The notes under the pieces are model-generated. The model was not told the origin of the DNA, made no database searches, and saw only the letters and a program-made list of their open reading frames with translations. Position numbers and translations under genes: made by a program. Shown one piece after another: positions 40,686 to 49,978 of a DNA stretch of 64,000 nucleotides. Within the stretch, counting starts at the first letter, position 1. Each line of letters begins with the position of its first letter. The stretch is taken from contig NZ_JBHUPT010000062.1 in NCBI RefSeq assembly GCF_049056525.1, positions 1-64,000 on the forward strand. Direction: 5' to 3'. Origin of the DNA: Leisingera coralii (GTDB lineage Bacteria; Pseudomonadota; Alphaproteobacteria; Rhodobacterales; Rhodobacteraceae).

Positions 40686-42491
40686 ATGGACGATCAGAAC
40701 AAAAATCTTATTCTCGCAACCGTACTCAGCTTTCTGGTGATCCTCGGGTGGTACACGTTCTTCCCGCCCCCGGAGCCCGAGCAGGCACCTGAAACCGCGA
40801 TCAGCGAAACCGCCCCCGCAGGCGACACCGCGCTGGCCCCCAGCGCCTCGGCAGAGGCCGTGGCCGGCAGTGCCGCGGAACAGGCCGAAGCGCCCCAGGC
40901 CGCGCGTCTGGCCATCGACACGCCGCGGGTGACCGGCAGCATCTCGCTGCAGGGCGGCCGGATCGACGATCTGTCGCTGAAGGACTACCGCGAGACGCTG
41001 GACGAGAATTCCCCGATCGTCAAACTGCTGAAGCCGGTGGGCGAACAGCAGGCCTATTACGCGCTCTACGGCTGGGCCCCGGGCGCGGGCCTGTCGCTGG
41101 ATGAGGTGCCGGGCGCCAACACCATCTGGAGCGCCGGGGCAGATGCCACCCTGACCCCGGACAGCCCTGTCACCCTGACCTGGGACAACGGCAAGGGCCT
41201 GACCTTCAGCCGCACCATCTCGGTCGACGAGGATTACATGTTCTCGGTCACCCAGTCGGTTGCCAATGCCTCCGGCGGCACCGTGTCGCTGGCGCCCTAC
41301 GGCACCCTGGCCCGCCACGGCCAGCCCGAGGGCCTGAAGAACTTCTTCATCCTGCACGAGGGCCTGGTCGGCATGTCCGACGGCGAGCTGGCCGAGATCG
41401 ACTATGACGACATGGCCGACTTCGAGGCCGATCCGCGCGACGGCTCCAGGGCCGAGGTCCGCCAGGTCGCTGAGAACGGCTGGATCGGCTTCACCGACCA
41501 CTACTGGATGTCGACCCTGATCCCCGAGCCGGGCCAGGCCTTCCGCTCGATCGCGAAATTCGACGAGCGCCGCGAGATCTACCAGACCGACATCGTGCTG
41601 CCGACCGTGACCGTCGCCGACGGCCAGTCCTCGGAAGTGACCACCCAGCTGTTCGCCGGCGCCAAGGAATGGGACGCCATCCGCGGCTACCAGTCGGAAG
41701 GCATCGACGGCTTCCTGGACGTGATCGACTGGGGCTGGTTCTTCTTCCTGACCAAGCCGATGTTCTGGCTGCTGCACAATCTGAACGTCCTGATCGGCAA
41801 CATGGGCTGGGCGATCATCGGCCTGACCGTGGTGATCAAGGTCCTGGTGTTCCCGCTGGCCTATAAATCCTACGCTTCGATGGCGAAGATGAAAGAGCTT
41901 CAGCCGGAGATGGAGAAGCTCAAGGAGCGCGCCGGCGACGACCGCCAGAAGATGCAGAAGGAGATGATGGAGCTTTACAAGCGGGAGAAGGTGAACCCCG
42001 CCGCGGGCTGCCTGCCGATCCTGATCCAGATCCCGATCTTCTTCTCGCTCTACAAGGTGATCTTCGTCACCCTGGAACTGCGCCACGCACCGTTCTTCGG
42101 CCCGTTCCAGGACCTCAGCGCGCCGGACCCGACCTCGATCATGAACCTGTTCGGCCTGCTGCCCTTTGCGGCCCCGGCCCCGGAAAGCATCCTGGCGCTG
42201 GTCTTCATCGGCATCCTGCCGATCCTGCTGGGCGTCTCGATGTGGCTGCAGCAGAAACTGAACCCGGCGCCCACCGACCCGACCCAGCAGATGATCTTTG
42301 CCTGGATGCCCTGGGTGTTCATGTTCATGCTCGGCGGCTTCGCCTCCGGCCTGGTGGTCTACTGGATCGCCAACAACACGATCACCTTCACCCAGCAGTA
42401 TCTGATCATGCGCAGCCACGGTTATAAGCCGGACGTGTTCGGCAACATCAAATCGAGCTTCAGGAAGAAGCCGAAGGCTGAGAAGGAATGA
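40686..42491 (+). CDS. yidC: Membrane protein insertase YidC
   Basis: A 601-residue insertase. The N-terminal membrane anchor (NLILATVLSFLVILGWYTFF) is followed by an Ala/Glu-rich linker and a large periplasmic beta domain to about residue 350. Then comes the conserved five-helix core with WGWFFFLTKPMFWLLHNLN, the cytoplasmic hairpin (KMKELQPEMEKLKERAGDDR) and GCLPILIQIPIFFSLYKVIF. It inserts and folds inner-membrane proteins with or without SecYEG. It heads a run with the MOSC and ysxC genes (overlaps of four bases and one base). Confidence 0.98.
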   Translation: MDDQNKNLILATVLSFLVILGWYTFFPPPEPEQAPETAISETAPAGDTALAPSASAEAVAGSAAEQAEAPQAARLAIDTPRVTGSISLQGGRIDDLSLKDYRETLDENSPIVKLLKPVGEQQAYYALYGWAPGAGLSLDEVPGANTIWSAGADATLTPDSPVTLTWDNGKGLTFSRTISVDEDYMFSVTQSVANASGGTVSLAPYGTLARHGQPEGLKNFFILHEGLVGMSDGELAEIDYDDMADFEADPRDGSRAEVRQVAENGWIGFTDHYWMSTLIPEPGQAFRSIAKFDERREIYQTDIVLPTVTVADGQSSEVTTQLFAGAKEWDAIRGYQSEGIDGFLDVIDWGWFFFLTKPMFWLLHNLNVLIGNMGWAIIGLTVVIKVLVFPLAYKSYASMAKMKELQPEMEKLKERAGDDRQKMQKEMMELYKREKVNPAAGCLPILIQIPIFFSLYKVIFVTLELRHAPFFGPFQDLSAPDPTSIMNLFGLLPFAAPAPESILALVFIGILPILLGVSMWLQQKLNPAPTDPTQQMIFAWMPWVFMFMLGGFASGLVVYWIANNTITFTQQYLIMRSHGYKPDVFGNIKSSFRKKPKAEKE

Positions 42492-43240
42492 CCTTCGAGG
42501 TCACAGATATCTGGCGCCACCCGCTCAAATCGCACGGGCGGGAGGCACTAGAGGCAGTAACCGTGAGCGCCGGGCAGACCATGCCCGGCGACCGCGTTTG
42601 GGCGGTTGCGCATGAGGCGTCCAAGGCGGACGGCTCCGAATGGGCGCCGTGCCAGAACTTCACCCGCGGCTCCAAGGCCCCGCAGCTGATGGCCATCGGC
42701 GCTCGGCTGGACGACGCCAGCGGCCAGCTGACCCTGACACACCCGGACCGGCCCGATCTGACCTTTGATCCGGAGAACCCGGAGGATCTGCCGCGCTTTC
42801 TGGACTGGGAAAAGCCGCTGCTGCCCGCGAACCGGGCCGGCTCCTCCCGCATCGTCCGGGTGCCGGGCCGCGGCCTGACCGATACCGATTTTCCCTCGAT
42901 CAGCCTGTGCAACTGGGCCTCCCACCGCGCGGTGGAACAGGCCATCGGCCATGAACTGTCGCCGCTGCGCTGGCGCGGCAACATCTGGTTCGATCTGGGT
43001 GAGGCCTGGGCCGAACACGGCTGGCTGGGCCGCGAGGTGCAGATCGGCGGGGCTGTGTTTGCCGTCCGCGAGCGCGTGGTGCGCTGCCTGGCAACCACCG
43101 CCAACCCGGAAACCGGCGAGCGCGACGCCGACACGCTGAAAACCCTGAAAGACAACTGGGGCCATCAGGATTTCTCGGTCTATGCCGAGGTGGTCCGCGG
43201 CGGCCCTGTCCGCATCGGTGATGCGGTGAAAGTACTGTGA
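42488..43240 (+). CDS. MOSC domain-containing protein
   Basis: A 250-residue protein with an N-terminal MOSC beta-barrel (VTDIWRHPLKSHGREALEAV) and the C-terminal MOSC core. The core includes GRGLTDTDFPSISLCN, RWRGNIWFDLGEAWAEHGWL and the Cys region VRERVVRCLATTANP. MOSC proteins handle sulfur or molybdenum cofactor chemistry (mARC, YiiM relatives). Its substrate is unknown. It is translationally coupled to yidC and ysxC. Confidence 0.9.
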   Translation: MTFEVTDIWRHPLKSHGREALEAVTVSAGQTMPGDRVWAVAHEASKADGSEWAPCQNFTRGSKAPQLMAIGARLDDASGQLTLTHPDRPDLTFDPENPEDLPRFLDWEKPLLPANRAGSSRIVRVPGRGLTDTDFPSISLCNWASHRAVEQAIGHELSPLRWRGNIWFDLGEAWAEHGWLGREVQIGGAVFAVRERVVRCLATTANPETGERDADTLKTLKDNWGHQDFSVYAEVVRGGPVRIGDAVKVL

Positions 43241-43887
43241 TGCAGATGCAATTCCCCTTGGCCGAAGAGCCAGACGAGTTTTCCCTGGAAAAAGGCCGCA
43301 AGCTGTTTGCGGGCCAGACCGAGTTCCTGAAGGGCGTGGTGGCGATGAACGGACTGCCCGGCGCCGACCGGATGGAGGTCTGCTTTGCCGGCCGCTCCAA
43401 TGTCGGCAAGTCGAGCCTGATCAACGCGCTCACCGGCACCAAGGGCATCGCGCGCGCCTCCAACACGCCGGGCCGCACCCAGGAGATCAACTTCTTCACC
43501 CAAGGCCCGGAGCTCTATCTGGTCGACCTGCCCGGCTATGGCTATGCCAATGCGCCGCTGGCGGTGGTGGAGAAATGGCAGCGGTTGCTGAAGCAGTACC
43601 TGTCCGGCCGCCAGAACCTGCGCCGCGCCTTTGTGCTGATCGACAGCCGCCACGGCGTCAAGAAGGTGGACGAGGACATCATGAAGCTCTTGGACAGCTC
43701 CGCGGTGACCTTCCAATGCGTGATGACCAAGGCCGACAAGGTCAAGGAGAAGGACCGCGCCAAGGTGCTGGAGCAGGTCCGCGGCGCACTGGCGAAACAC
43801 CCGGCGGCCTATCCGGAGATCGTGCTGACCTCGTCTGAGAAGGGCGACGGCATCGCGACACTTCGCTCGATCATCGCCAGCCTCTGA
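43240..43887 (+). CDS. ysxC: Ribosome biogenesis GTP-binding protein YsxC/EngB
   Basis: A 215-residue GTPase with the G1 motif GRSNVGKSSLINAL, a G2 threonine in NTPGRTQEINFF, G3 DLPGYGYA, G4 TKADKV and a G5-like TSSEKGDG. It is needed for assembly of the large ribosomal subunit. The ATG at 43240 overlaps the MOSC stop; a GTG three bases upstream is also in frame. Linkage to yidC is usual in this family of bacteria. Confidence 0.96.
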   Translation: MQMQFPLAEEPDEFSLEKGRKLFAGQTEFLKGVVAMNGLPGADRMEVCFAGRSNVGKSSLINALTGTKGIARASNTPGRTQEINFFTQGPELYLVDLPGYGYANAPLAVVEKWQRLLKQYLSGRQNLRRAFVLIDSRHGVKKVDEDIMKLLDSSAVTFQCVMTKADKVKEKDRAKVLEQVRGALAKHPAAYPEIVLTSSEKGDGIATLRSIIASL

Positions 43888-43890
43888 TCC

Positions 43891-44256
43891 ATGCTTGCCC
43901 GCCTCGCTTCCTGCCTGGTTGTGATCGCCCTGGCCGTGGCCGGGCTGATCCCGTCCGGCTGGATGCCGGGCACCGGGCAGGACGGCAAGGTGCTGCTGGT
44001 GATCTGTACCGGCCACGGCCCGGTGGAAACTTGGGTCGACCTGGATGGCGAAGGCGGCCACGCCCCAACCGAACAGATGGAAGACCGCAGCTGCCCCTTT
44101 GCCGCCCTTGGCGCGGTGGCGCTGCTGCCGGACAGCCTGATCGGCCTGAACCTGGATGCGCCTCTAAGCGGCCGCTGGTCGCGCGAGGCCTTCACCCACC
44201 ACAGCGCCGGCTTCCACTGGCGCTACGACGCCCGCGGCCCGCCCGCGCTCTCCTGA
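43891..44256 (+). CDS. DUF2946-like secreted or membrane protein
   Basis: A 121-residue protein with an N-terminal hydrophobic signal (LASCLVVIALAVAGLIPSGW). It has the pattern GWMPG...VLLVICTGHGP and a later ASCPF-like RSCPFAALG, which I associate with DUF2946 proteins (small putative metal-related proteins). It lies 3 bases after ysxC and just before the PepSY gene, a pair often found near metal uptake genes. Its function is unknown. Confidence 0.7.
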   Translation: MLARLASCLVVIALAVAGLIPSGWMPGTGQDGKVLLVICTGHGPVETWVDLDGEGGHAPTEQMEDRSCPFAALGAVALLPDSLIGLNLDAPLSGRWSREAFTHHSAGFHWRYDARGPPALS

Positions 44257-44325
44257 TTTTCTGAACACCCAATGATTTCCGCCGGCACATTCGTGCCCGG
44301 CCCTGTTCCGATATGGAGAGACTCA

Positions 44326-45723
44326 ATGGCGACCAGCCAACCGCATTCCGCGGGCCAATCGCGTCCGCTGTCCCAAAAATTCTACGCCGCCGTTTGGCGC
44401 TGGCACTTCTACGCCGGCCTGTTTGTGATCCCCTTCCTGATCATGCTGGCCGTCACTGGCCTGATGATGATGTTCATCACCCAGTTCGACGGCCGCGACG
44501 GCGAGAAGATCACCGTCAGCCAAGGCGCCGCCGAGCTGAGTATCCCCGCGCAGGAGGCCGCCGTTCTGGCCGCCCAGCCCGGCACCATCGCCGAATGGAT
44601 CGGCCCCAAGGCCCCTGATCTGGCCGCAGTGTTCCGGGTGAAAACCGACGCGGGCCAGCGCCTGGTCGCCCTGAACCAGTACAGCGGCGAGGTGATCGAG
44701 GTCTGGGACCGCCGCGCAGGCTGGTATGACCTGGCCGACAACATCCATTCGACCCTCCTGATCGGCGACACCGGAGACCGGCTGATCGAGATCGCGGCGG
44801 GCCTAGGCATCGTGCTGGTGCTGACCGGCCTCTACCTGTGGTGGCCGCGCGGCAATGCCGCCAGCGCATTCATCCCCAACTTCCGCGCCAAGGGTCGGGC
44901 GCTGTGGAAGAACCTGCACGCCGTGACCGGTTTCTGGATGTCGGCGCTCTTGGTCATCTTTCTGATCTCCGGCCTGTCCTGGACCGGCATCTGGGGCGGC
45001 CAGATGATGCAGGCCTGGAGCACTTTCCCGGCGGCGAAATGGGACAACGTGCCCCTGTCCGACGACATTCACGCCAGTATGAACCATGGGCATACAAACG
45101 ACGTACCTTGGGCGCTGGAGCAGACCCCGATGCCCGCCTCCGGCTCTGACACAGGCATCACCGGCATCGCCGAAGGCGCGCCCGTGGATGGGGCCAGCCT
45201 GATCGCCCTGGGCCGTGCCTTGGGGATGGAGGGCCGCTTCCGCCTCGCCTACCCCGGCGGCGAAACGGGCGTCTGGACCCTCAACCGCGACAGCATGAGC
45301 GGCGACGGCGACAGCCCCTTCATCGACCGCACCGTGCATGTGGACCAGTACAGCGGCAAGATCTTGGCGGATGTGAAATACGAGGACTACTCATGGGCCG
45401 GTAAGGCGATGGCCGTCAGCATCCCCTTCCACATGGGCCTGATGGGCACCTGGAGCTTCCTCCTGAACGTGGTGTTCTGCCTCGCGGTGATCTTTGTCTG
45501 CGTCTCAGGTCTTGTGCTGTGGGTCAAGCGCCGCCCCGCCGGAGCCGCCCGCCTGGCCGCCCCGCCGGAACCGGCAGAGATGCCGTTCTGGAAAGGAGCC
45601 GCGCTGATCGCGGTGCTGGTGTCGCTGGCCTTCCCGCTGACCGGGCTGGCGCTCTTGGCCGTGCTGGCCTTTGACGTGCTGCTGCTGGGCAACCTGCCGG
45701 TGCTGAAACGCGCGGTGAGCTGA
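44326..45723 (+). CDS. PepSY-associated TM helix family protein
   Basis: A 465-residue membrane protein of the PiuB/PepSY type. The first helix pair is at about 25-55 (WRWHFYAGLFVIPFLIMLAV), with the His-containing YDLADNIHSTLLIGDTGDRL and helices at LIEIAAGLGIVLVLTGLYLW. There is a second PepSY-like stretch (TVHVDQYSGKILADVKYEDY) and C-terminal helices. Relatives are linked to iron-siderophore reduction or other metal handling. TGGAGAG precedes the ATG at 44326. Confidence 0.9.
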   Translation: MATSQPHSAGQSRPLSQKFYAAVWRWHFYAGLFVIPFLIMLAVTGLMMMFITQFDGRDGEKITVSQGAAELSIPAQEAAVLAAQPGTIAEWIGPKAPDLAAVFRVKTDAGQRLVALNQYSGEVIEVWDRRAGWYDLADNIHSTLLIGDTGDRLIEIAAGLGIVLVLTGLYLWWPRGNAASAFIPNFRAKGRALWKNLHAVTGFWMSALLVIFLISGLSWTGIWGGQMMQAWSTFPAAKWDNVPLSDDIHASMNHGHTNDVPWALEQTPMPASGSDTGITGIAEGAPVDGASLIALGRALGMEGRFRLAYPGGETGVWTLNRDSMSGDGDSPFIDRTVHVDQYSGKILADVKYEDYSWAGKAMAVSIPFHMGLMGTWSFLLNVVFCLAVIFVCVSGLVLWVKRRPAGAARLAAPPEPAEMPFWKGAALIAVLVSLAFPLTGLALLAVLAFDVLLLGNLPVLKRAVS

Positions 45724-45749
45724 CGGCGCTAAGGCCCAACTTCTGAAAA

Positions 45750-45880
45750 GGGCAACGCCCGTCCGCCGGGTGGGCGTCCCAAGCTTTCGTGTGGCAGTTT
45801 ATTCCTCAAACCACATCCTCGGCAGCGTATGCTCTACCCGTAGCAAAACGCCCGCCCGAGGGGGCGGACGGGCGTTGCCC
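45750..45880. repeat. Perfect 18-bp inverted repeat between convergent genes
   Basis: GGGCAACGCCCGTCCGCC (45750-45767) is the exact reverse complement of 45863-45880, with 95 bases between. The pair lies between the PepSY and SDR stops and could fold as a long stem acting as a bidirectional terminator; the right arm also has self-pairing GC-rich sequence. Identical 18-mers in opposite orientation may be two copies of a small dispersed element. Confidence 0.6.
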
Positions 45881-45906
45881 GGCGCGCTTCGCGCTTGTTC
45901 CGGGCT

Positions 45907-46635
45907 TTAAACGTGCTGCGCGCCGTTCACCTCGATCTCGGTGCCGGAGATATAGGAACTCTCTTGCGAGCACAGGAAGTAGATCGCCGCCGCCACTTCC
46001 TCCGGCTGGCCCAGCCGCTGCATCGGCAGCTTCTCGACGATCTTCTCGGTGCCGGGCGACAGGATCGAGGTTTCCACTTCGCCCGGCGCAATGGCATTCA
46101 CCCGCACCCCCATCGGCCCGAAGTCATGCGCCATCTCCCGCGTCAGCGCCGCCAGCGCCGCCTTGGAGGTGGCATAGGCGGCCCCGGCAAAGGGGTGCAC
46201 CCGGCTGCCCGCGATCGAGGTCACATTGACCACCGACCCCTTGGCCGCCGCCAGCTCTTCCTTGAGGCCGCGGGCCAGCACCACCGAGGCAAAGAAGTTC
46301 ACGTGAAACACCTTGCCCCAATCCGCCAGATCGGTGGTCAGCGTGCTGAGCCGCTCGCCCCCCGGCCCCTTGGGCGAAATGCCGGCATTGTTGACCAGCG
46401 CGTCCAGCTTTCCGTCCAGCCGCTCCTGGATCACGCCAACGGCGTTGATCGTGTCGGCCGGATCCGACAGGTCCAGCTGCACGTGATCCTCGCGGCCGCC
46501 GCCCCAGGGGCACTCCTCCGGGAAGGGCTGGCGCGAACAGGTGATCACCCGCCAGCCCTCGGCATTAAAGCGGCGCACGGTGGCGTGGCCGATGCCGCGG
46601 CTGGCGCCGGTCAGCAGCAAAGTCTTCTGGCGCAT
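45907..46635 (-). CDS. Short-chain dehydrogenase/reductase
   Basis: A 242-residue Rossmann-fold oxidoreductase. It has the NAD(P)-binding TGASRGIGHATV, NNAGIS, the catalytic Ser in NVTSIAGSRVHP and the YATSKAALAALTREM motif (Tyr and Lys). PGEVETSI and the C-terminal YISGTEIEVNGAQ follow. It is predicted to reduce or oxidize a small alcohol or ketone, or an acyl substrate as in FabG-like enzymes. Convergent with the PepSY gene and divergent from argB. Confidence 0.93.
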   Translation of the reverse strand: MRQKTLLLTGASRGIGHATVRRFNAEGWRVITCSRQPFPEECPWGGGREDHVQLDLSDPADTINAVGVIQERLDGKLDALVNNAGISPKGPGGERLSTLTTDLADWGKVFHVNFFASVVLARGLKEELAAAKGSVVNVTSIAGSRVHPFAGAAYATSKAALAALTREMAHDFGPMGVRVNAIAPGEVETSILSPGTEKIVEKLPMQRLGQPEEVAAAIYFLCSQESSYISGTEIEVNGAQHV

Positions 46636-46770
46636 GGCGCACTCCTCATGAGAGAATCTGGCCTGAGCCTACCAGCCGCGCCGCCATCCGCAACGGGGGT
46701 GCGCCAAACGCAACCCTTGGCAGCGGCGCCGGAACCCCGTAACACATTCAGGCCAAGGGATGATGCAGCA

Positions 46771-47631
46771 ATGAAGAAACAAGACATGAATCGCGATTGG
46801 ATTGCCACCGCCGAAACCCTCTCCAGCGCGCTGCCGTATTTCCAGCGCTTTGCCGGGGCGATTGTCGTAATCAAGCTGGGCGGCCACGCCATGGGCAGCG
46901 ACGAGGGCATGGAAACCTTCGCCCGCGACATCGTGCTGATGCGCCAGGTCGGGGTGAACCCGGTGATCGTGCATGGCGGCGGGCCGATGATCAACGCGAT
47001 GCTGGAGAAGCTGCAGATCAAATCCGATTTCGTGAACGGCAAGCGCGTCACCGATGCCGCCACCATGGAAGTGGTGGAGATGGTGCTGTCCGGCGTCGTC
47101 AACAAGCGCATCGTGCAGGCGATCAACCGCCAGGGCGGCCGCGCCGTCGGGCTGTCGGGCAAGGACGCCAACCTGATCACCTGCGACCAGGCCGACCCGG
47201 ACCTGGGCTTTGTCGGCGCACCCGCCGAGATGGACCCCAAGGTGCTCTATGGCCTGTTTGAAAAGAACATGATCCCGGTGATCGCCCCGATCGGCGGCGG
47301 CCGCAACGGCGAGACCTTCAATATCAACGGCGACACCGCCGCCGGCGCCATCGCCAAGGCGCTGACCGCCGACCGGCTGCTGCTGCTGACCGATGTCGCC
47401 GGGGTCAAGAACGCCGATGGCGACGTGGTGACCGAGCTGAAGGCGGCGGATGTCGAGGAGATGACCGCCAGCGGCGTGATCGCGGGCGGCATGATCCCCA
47501 AGACCGAAACCGCGCTGGATGCGGTGCGGAATGGCGTGCGCGCCTGCACCATCGTTGACGGCCGGGTGCCGAATGCGGTGCTGCTGGAGCTTTACACCGA
47601 CCACGGCGCGGGCTCGATGATCCGCGCCTGA
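46771..47631 (+). CDS. argB: Acetylglutamate kinase
   Basis: A 286-residue kinase for the second step of arginine biosynthesis. It has the phosphate-binding VVIKLGGHAMGS, VIVHGGGPMINAML, GKRVTDAATMEVVEMVLSG and a C-terminal GGMIPKTETALDAV, all typical of ArgB. The ATG at 46771 has AAGGGA upstream; another ATG 15 bases on is possible. It is not in an arg operon here. Confidence 0.97.
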   Translation: MKKQDMNRDWIATAETLSSALPYFQRFAGAIVVIKLGGHAMGSDEGMETFARDIVLMRQVGVNPVIVHGGGPMINAMLEKLQIKSDFVNGKRVTDAATMEVVEMVLSGVVNKRIVQAINRQGGRAVGLSGKDANLITCDQADPDLGFVGAPAEMDPKVLYGLFEKNMIPVIAPIGGGRNGETFNINGDTAAGAIAKALTADRLLLLTDVAGVKNADGDVVTELKAADVEEMTASGVIAGGMIPKTETALDAVRNGVRACTIVDGRVPNAVLLELYTDHGAGSMIRA

Positions 47632-47654
47632 GGCGGCTTTTGCAGGGGGAATGC

Positions 47655-47712
47655 GGGGCGCTGCCCCTCTTGGCCCCCTGGGCCAATTCACCCCGGGGTA
47701 TTTTGGGCCAGA
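47655..47712. repeat. Dispersed GC-rich palindromic repeat, copy 1
   Basis: It begins GGGGCGCTGCCCCTCTTGGC and continues through GGCCAATTCACCCCGGG to GGCCAGA. It matches copy 2 at 61001-61056 almost base for base in the same orientation. Internal palindromes include GGGGC-GCT-GCCCC and CCCCGGGG. It lies just downstream of argB and is likely a genome-wide intergenic repeat of this lineage. Confidence 0.7.
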
Positions 47713-47772
47713 AAGAAGCGGCAGCCTGCCGGCAGGCTTGCTTTTTGGCGATATATGCGCATCGCTGCATGT

Positions 47773-48567
47773 ATGGAGAATGAGAGCCTGATCCGCCTAG
47801 GGGTCTTCCTGGGCCTGTTTGCGCTGTTTGCGGCGGCAGAAGCCTGGGCGCCGCGGCGCGGCCGGAGCCTGCCGCGGCAGCGGCGCTGGCTGACCAACCT
47901 GTCGATATCCGTTCTCAACACGCTGACCCTGCGGGCGCTGGCGCTCGGTCTGCCGCTGCTGGCGGTCGGGGCGGCGCTGGATGCGGCAGAGCACGGCTGG
48001 GGGCTGCTGAACGCGGTGCGCTGGCCTGCCTGGGCAGAGCTGCTGCTGGCGGTGCTGGTGCTGGACTTCGCGATCTGGCTGCAGCATCTGATCACCCACA
48101 AGGTGCCGCTCCTGTGGCGGCTGCACCGGGTGCATCATGCCGACCGCGACATGGACGTGACCACCGCGGTGCGGTTTCACCCGGTCGAGATTGCCCTGTC
48201 GATGCTGCTGAAGATCGGGCTGGTCTATCTGCTGGGGCCCTCTGCCCTGGCGGTGGTGCTGTTTGAAATCCTGCTGAACGGCACTGCATTGTTCAACCAC
48301 GCCAACCTGGCGCTGCCGCGCAGAGTGGACGGTCTGCTGCGGCGGCTGCTGGTGACGCCGGACATGCACCGGGTGCATCACTCGATCCATCGCCACGAGC
48401 ATGACAGCAATTACGGCTTTGCCCTGTCGGTCTGGGACCGGATCTTTGGCACCTATACGGCGCAGCCCGGTAAGGGGCACGACGGCATGACCGTGGGGCT
48501 GAAATGGCAGGACGGGCGGCCTGCGCGGCTGGGCTGGAGCCTGCTGCTGCCGTTCCGCCGCCGCTGA
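47773..48567 (+). CDS. Sterol desaturase/fatty acid hydroxylase family protein
   Basis: A 264-residue membrane protein of the fatty acid hydroxylase superfamily. It carries the histidine clusters that bind the diiron centre: WLQHLITHKV, LWRLHRVHHADRDMD, FNHANL and DMHRVHHSIHRHEHD. Several helices flank them. It should hydroxylate or desaturate a lipid at the membrane, but the substrate is unknown. MENESL was chosen as the start; an in-frame ATG 18 bases upstream also exists. Confidence 0.9.
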   Translation: MENESLIRLGVFLGLFALFAAAEAWAPRRGRSLPRQRRWLTNLSISVLNTLTLRALALGLPLLAVGAALDAAEHGWGLLNAVRWPAWAELLLAVLVLDFAIWLQHLITHKVPLLWRLHRVHHADRDMDVTTAVRFHPVEIALSMLLKIGLVYLLGPSALAVVLFEILLNGTALFNHANLALPRRVDGLLRRLLVTPDMHRVHHSIHRHEHDSNYGFALSVWDRIFGTYTAQPGKGHDGMTVGLKWQDGRPARLGWSLLLPFRRR

Positions 48568-48675
48568 ACGGCGCGGCAGTAAGACGCCGGCAGGCGATTG
48601 CGGGACGTTTTTGCCCTCCGGCAACGGGCCCCGCGCTGCTAGGCTCGCCCCGAGCCACCAGACCGGACGCCGCAT

Positions 48676-49377
48676 ATGACCCTGACCGACCTGCCAGATT
48701 CCCCTGCCCGTAAGTCCCAGCTGTATGCAAGGATCGAAGCCCGGGCCGCGCAGGCCGGGCTGATGGTCCTTGGCGCGCTGCACCCGCGGCGCCAGCCCGT
48801 CAAGGCGCTGGAGGGCGGCACCCTGGTCCTGCTGGGCACGGCGAAGGGGTTCTGGCCGCGCTTCACCGCCAGCCCGGAGCACGGCGATGGCGCGCCGGAC
48901 CCGGTGGACCGCTGGTCGCAGCGGGTGATCGGCGCCCTGGCAGCCGGGCTGGGCGGCTGCGCCCATTACCCCTTTGGCGGGCCGCCCTATACCCCCTTCA
49001 TCAACTGGGCGCTGGCCTCGGGGCGGTTTTTCACATCGCCGTCACAGATGATGGTGCATGATCAGGCCGGCATGATGATTTCCTTGCGGGGGGGCCTTCA
49101 CTTCAAACAGGAATTTGACATCCCCCCTCCTCCTTTGGCAGAGTCACCGTGCCATAGCTGCCGCTCCCGTCCCTGCCTGACCGCCTGCCCGGCCGCTGCG
49201 CTGGCGGATGGGGGTCCCTACGATCTGGCGGCCTGCCACGGCTATCTAGATACCAGCGCAGGCGCCGGCTGCATGACCGGCGGCTGCCTCGCCCGCCGGG
49301 CCTGCCCGCTCAGCCGCAACGCCGGCCGGGACCCTGACCAAACCGCACATCACATGAGGCATTTTCATCCGCAATGA
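48676..49377 (+). CDS. Ferredoxin-like iron-sulfur protein (QueG-like C-terminal cluster region)
   Basis: A 233-residue cytoplasmic protein. The N-terminal domain is of unknown function and contains GGCAHYPFGGPPYTPFINWA. Near residue 155 there is a [4Fe-4S]-type cluster motif, CHSCRSRPCLTACP, and later Cys residues in CHGYLDTSAGAGCMTGGCLA and ACPLS that could hold a second site. The C-terminal part resembles the cluster region of epoxyqueuosine reductase-like proteins, but the protein is too short to be QueG. Its stop overlaps the start of the phosphatase gene. Confidence 0.75.
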   Translation: MTLTDLPDSPARKSQLYARIEARAAQAGLMVLGALHPRRQPVKALEGGTLVLLGTAKGFWPRFTASPEHGDGAPDPVDRWSQRVIGALAAGLGGCAHYPFGGPPYTPFINWALASGRFFTSPSQMMVHDQAGMMISLRGGLHFKQEFDIPPPPLAESPCHSCRSRPCLTACPAAALADGGPYDLAACHGYLDTSAGAGCMTGGCLARRACPLSRNAGRDPDQTAHHMRHFHPQ

Positions 49378-49871
49378 CCTGCACCTTGATCCTGACCCGC
49401 CACGCCAAATCCGCCTGGGACACCAATGTGCCCAGCGACCACGCCCGCCCGCTGAACAAGCGGGGCCGCCGCTCGGCCCCGGCCATTGCCGATTGGCTGC
49501 GCGGCAACGGCTATCTGCCGGATCAGGTGATCTCCTCCTCGGCGCAGCGCACCCGCGAGACCTGCGAGCTGATGCAGCTGGGGGTGCCGGCAGCCTTCAC
49601 TGAACGTCTGTATCAGGCCAACTCGGAGATCATGTTCAAGGTGCTGAGCCAGGCCGAGAAGCCCCGCGTGATGCTGATTGGCCATAACCCCGGCATTGCC
49701 GCCTTTGCCCATTCCATCGTCGCCAGCCCGCCGGACCATTCCCGGTTTGACGATTACCCGACCGGCGCGACGCTGGTGGTGGAGTTCGGTATCAAGAGCT
49801 GGAACGACCTCAGCTGGAGCAGCGGCAAGGTGATCGATTTCGCCGTTCCCCGGGAGCTGCTGGGCGAATAG
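49374..49871 (+). CDS. SixA-type histidine phosphatase
   Basis: A 165-residue phosphohistidine phosphatase of the histidine phosphatase superfamily. The RHG-type motif is LILTRHAKSAW, the second catalytic His is in LIGHNPGIAAF, and SSSAQRTRETCELM carries the conserved Arg. It may dephosphorylate a phosphotransfer protein or a small molecule. It is translationally coupled to the ferredoxin-like gene upstream, an association seen widely in Rhodobacteraceae. Confidence 0.9.
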   Translation: MTCTLILTRHAKSAWDTNVPSDHARPLNKRGRRSAPAIADWLRGNGYLPDQVISSSAQRTRETCELMQLGVPAAFTERLYQANSEIMFKVLSQAEKPRVMLIGHNPGIAAFAHSIVASPPDHSRFDDYPTGATLVVEFGIKSWNDLSWSSGKVIDFAVPRELLGE

Positions 49872-49978
49872 CCCCTGCGGCACGGCAGCGCATCCAGCGC
49901 GGGAGGCCTCTGGCGCCTGCGCGTTTGCGGGCCTAGGTTACCTGCCGGACACGCCGCCTCTGAGGACTGGAGATCACC

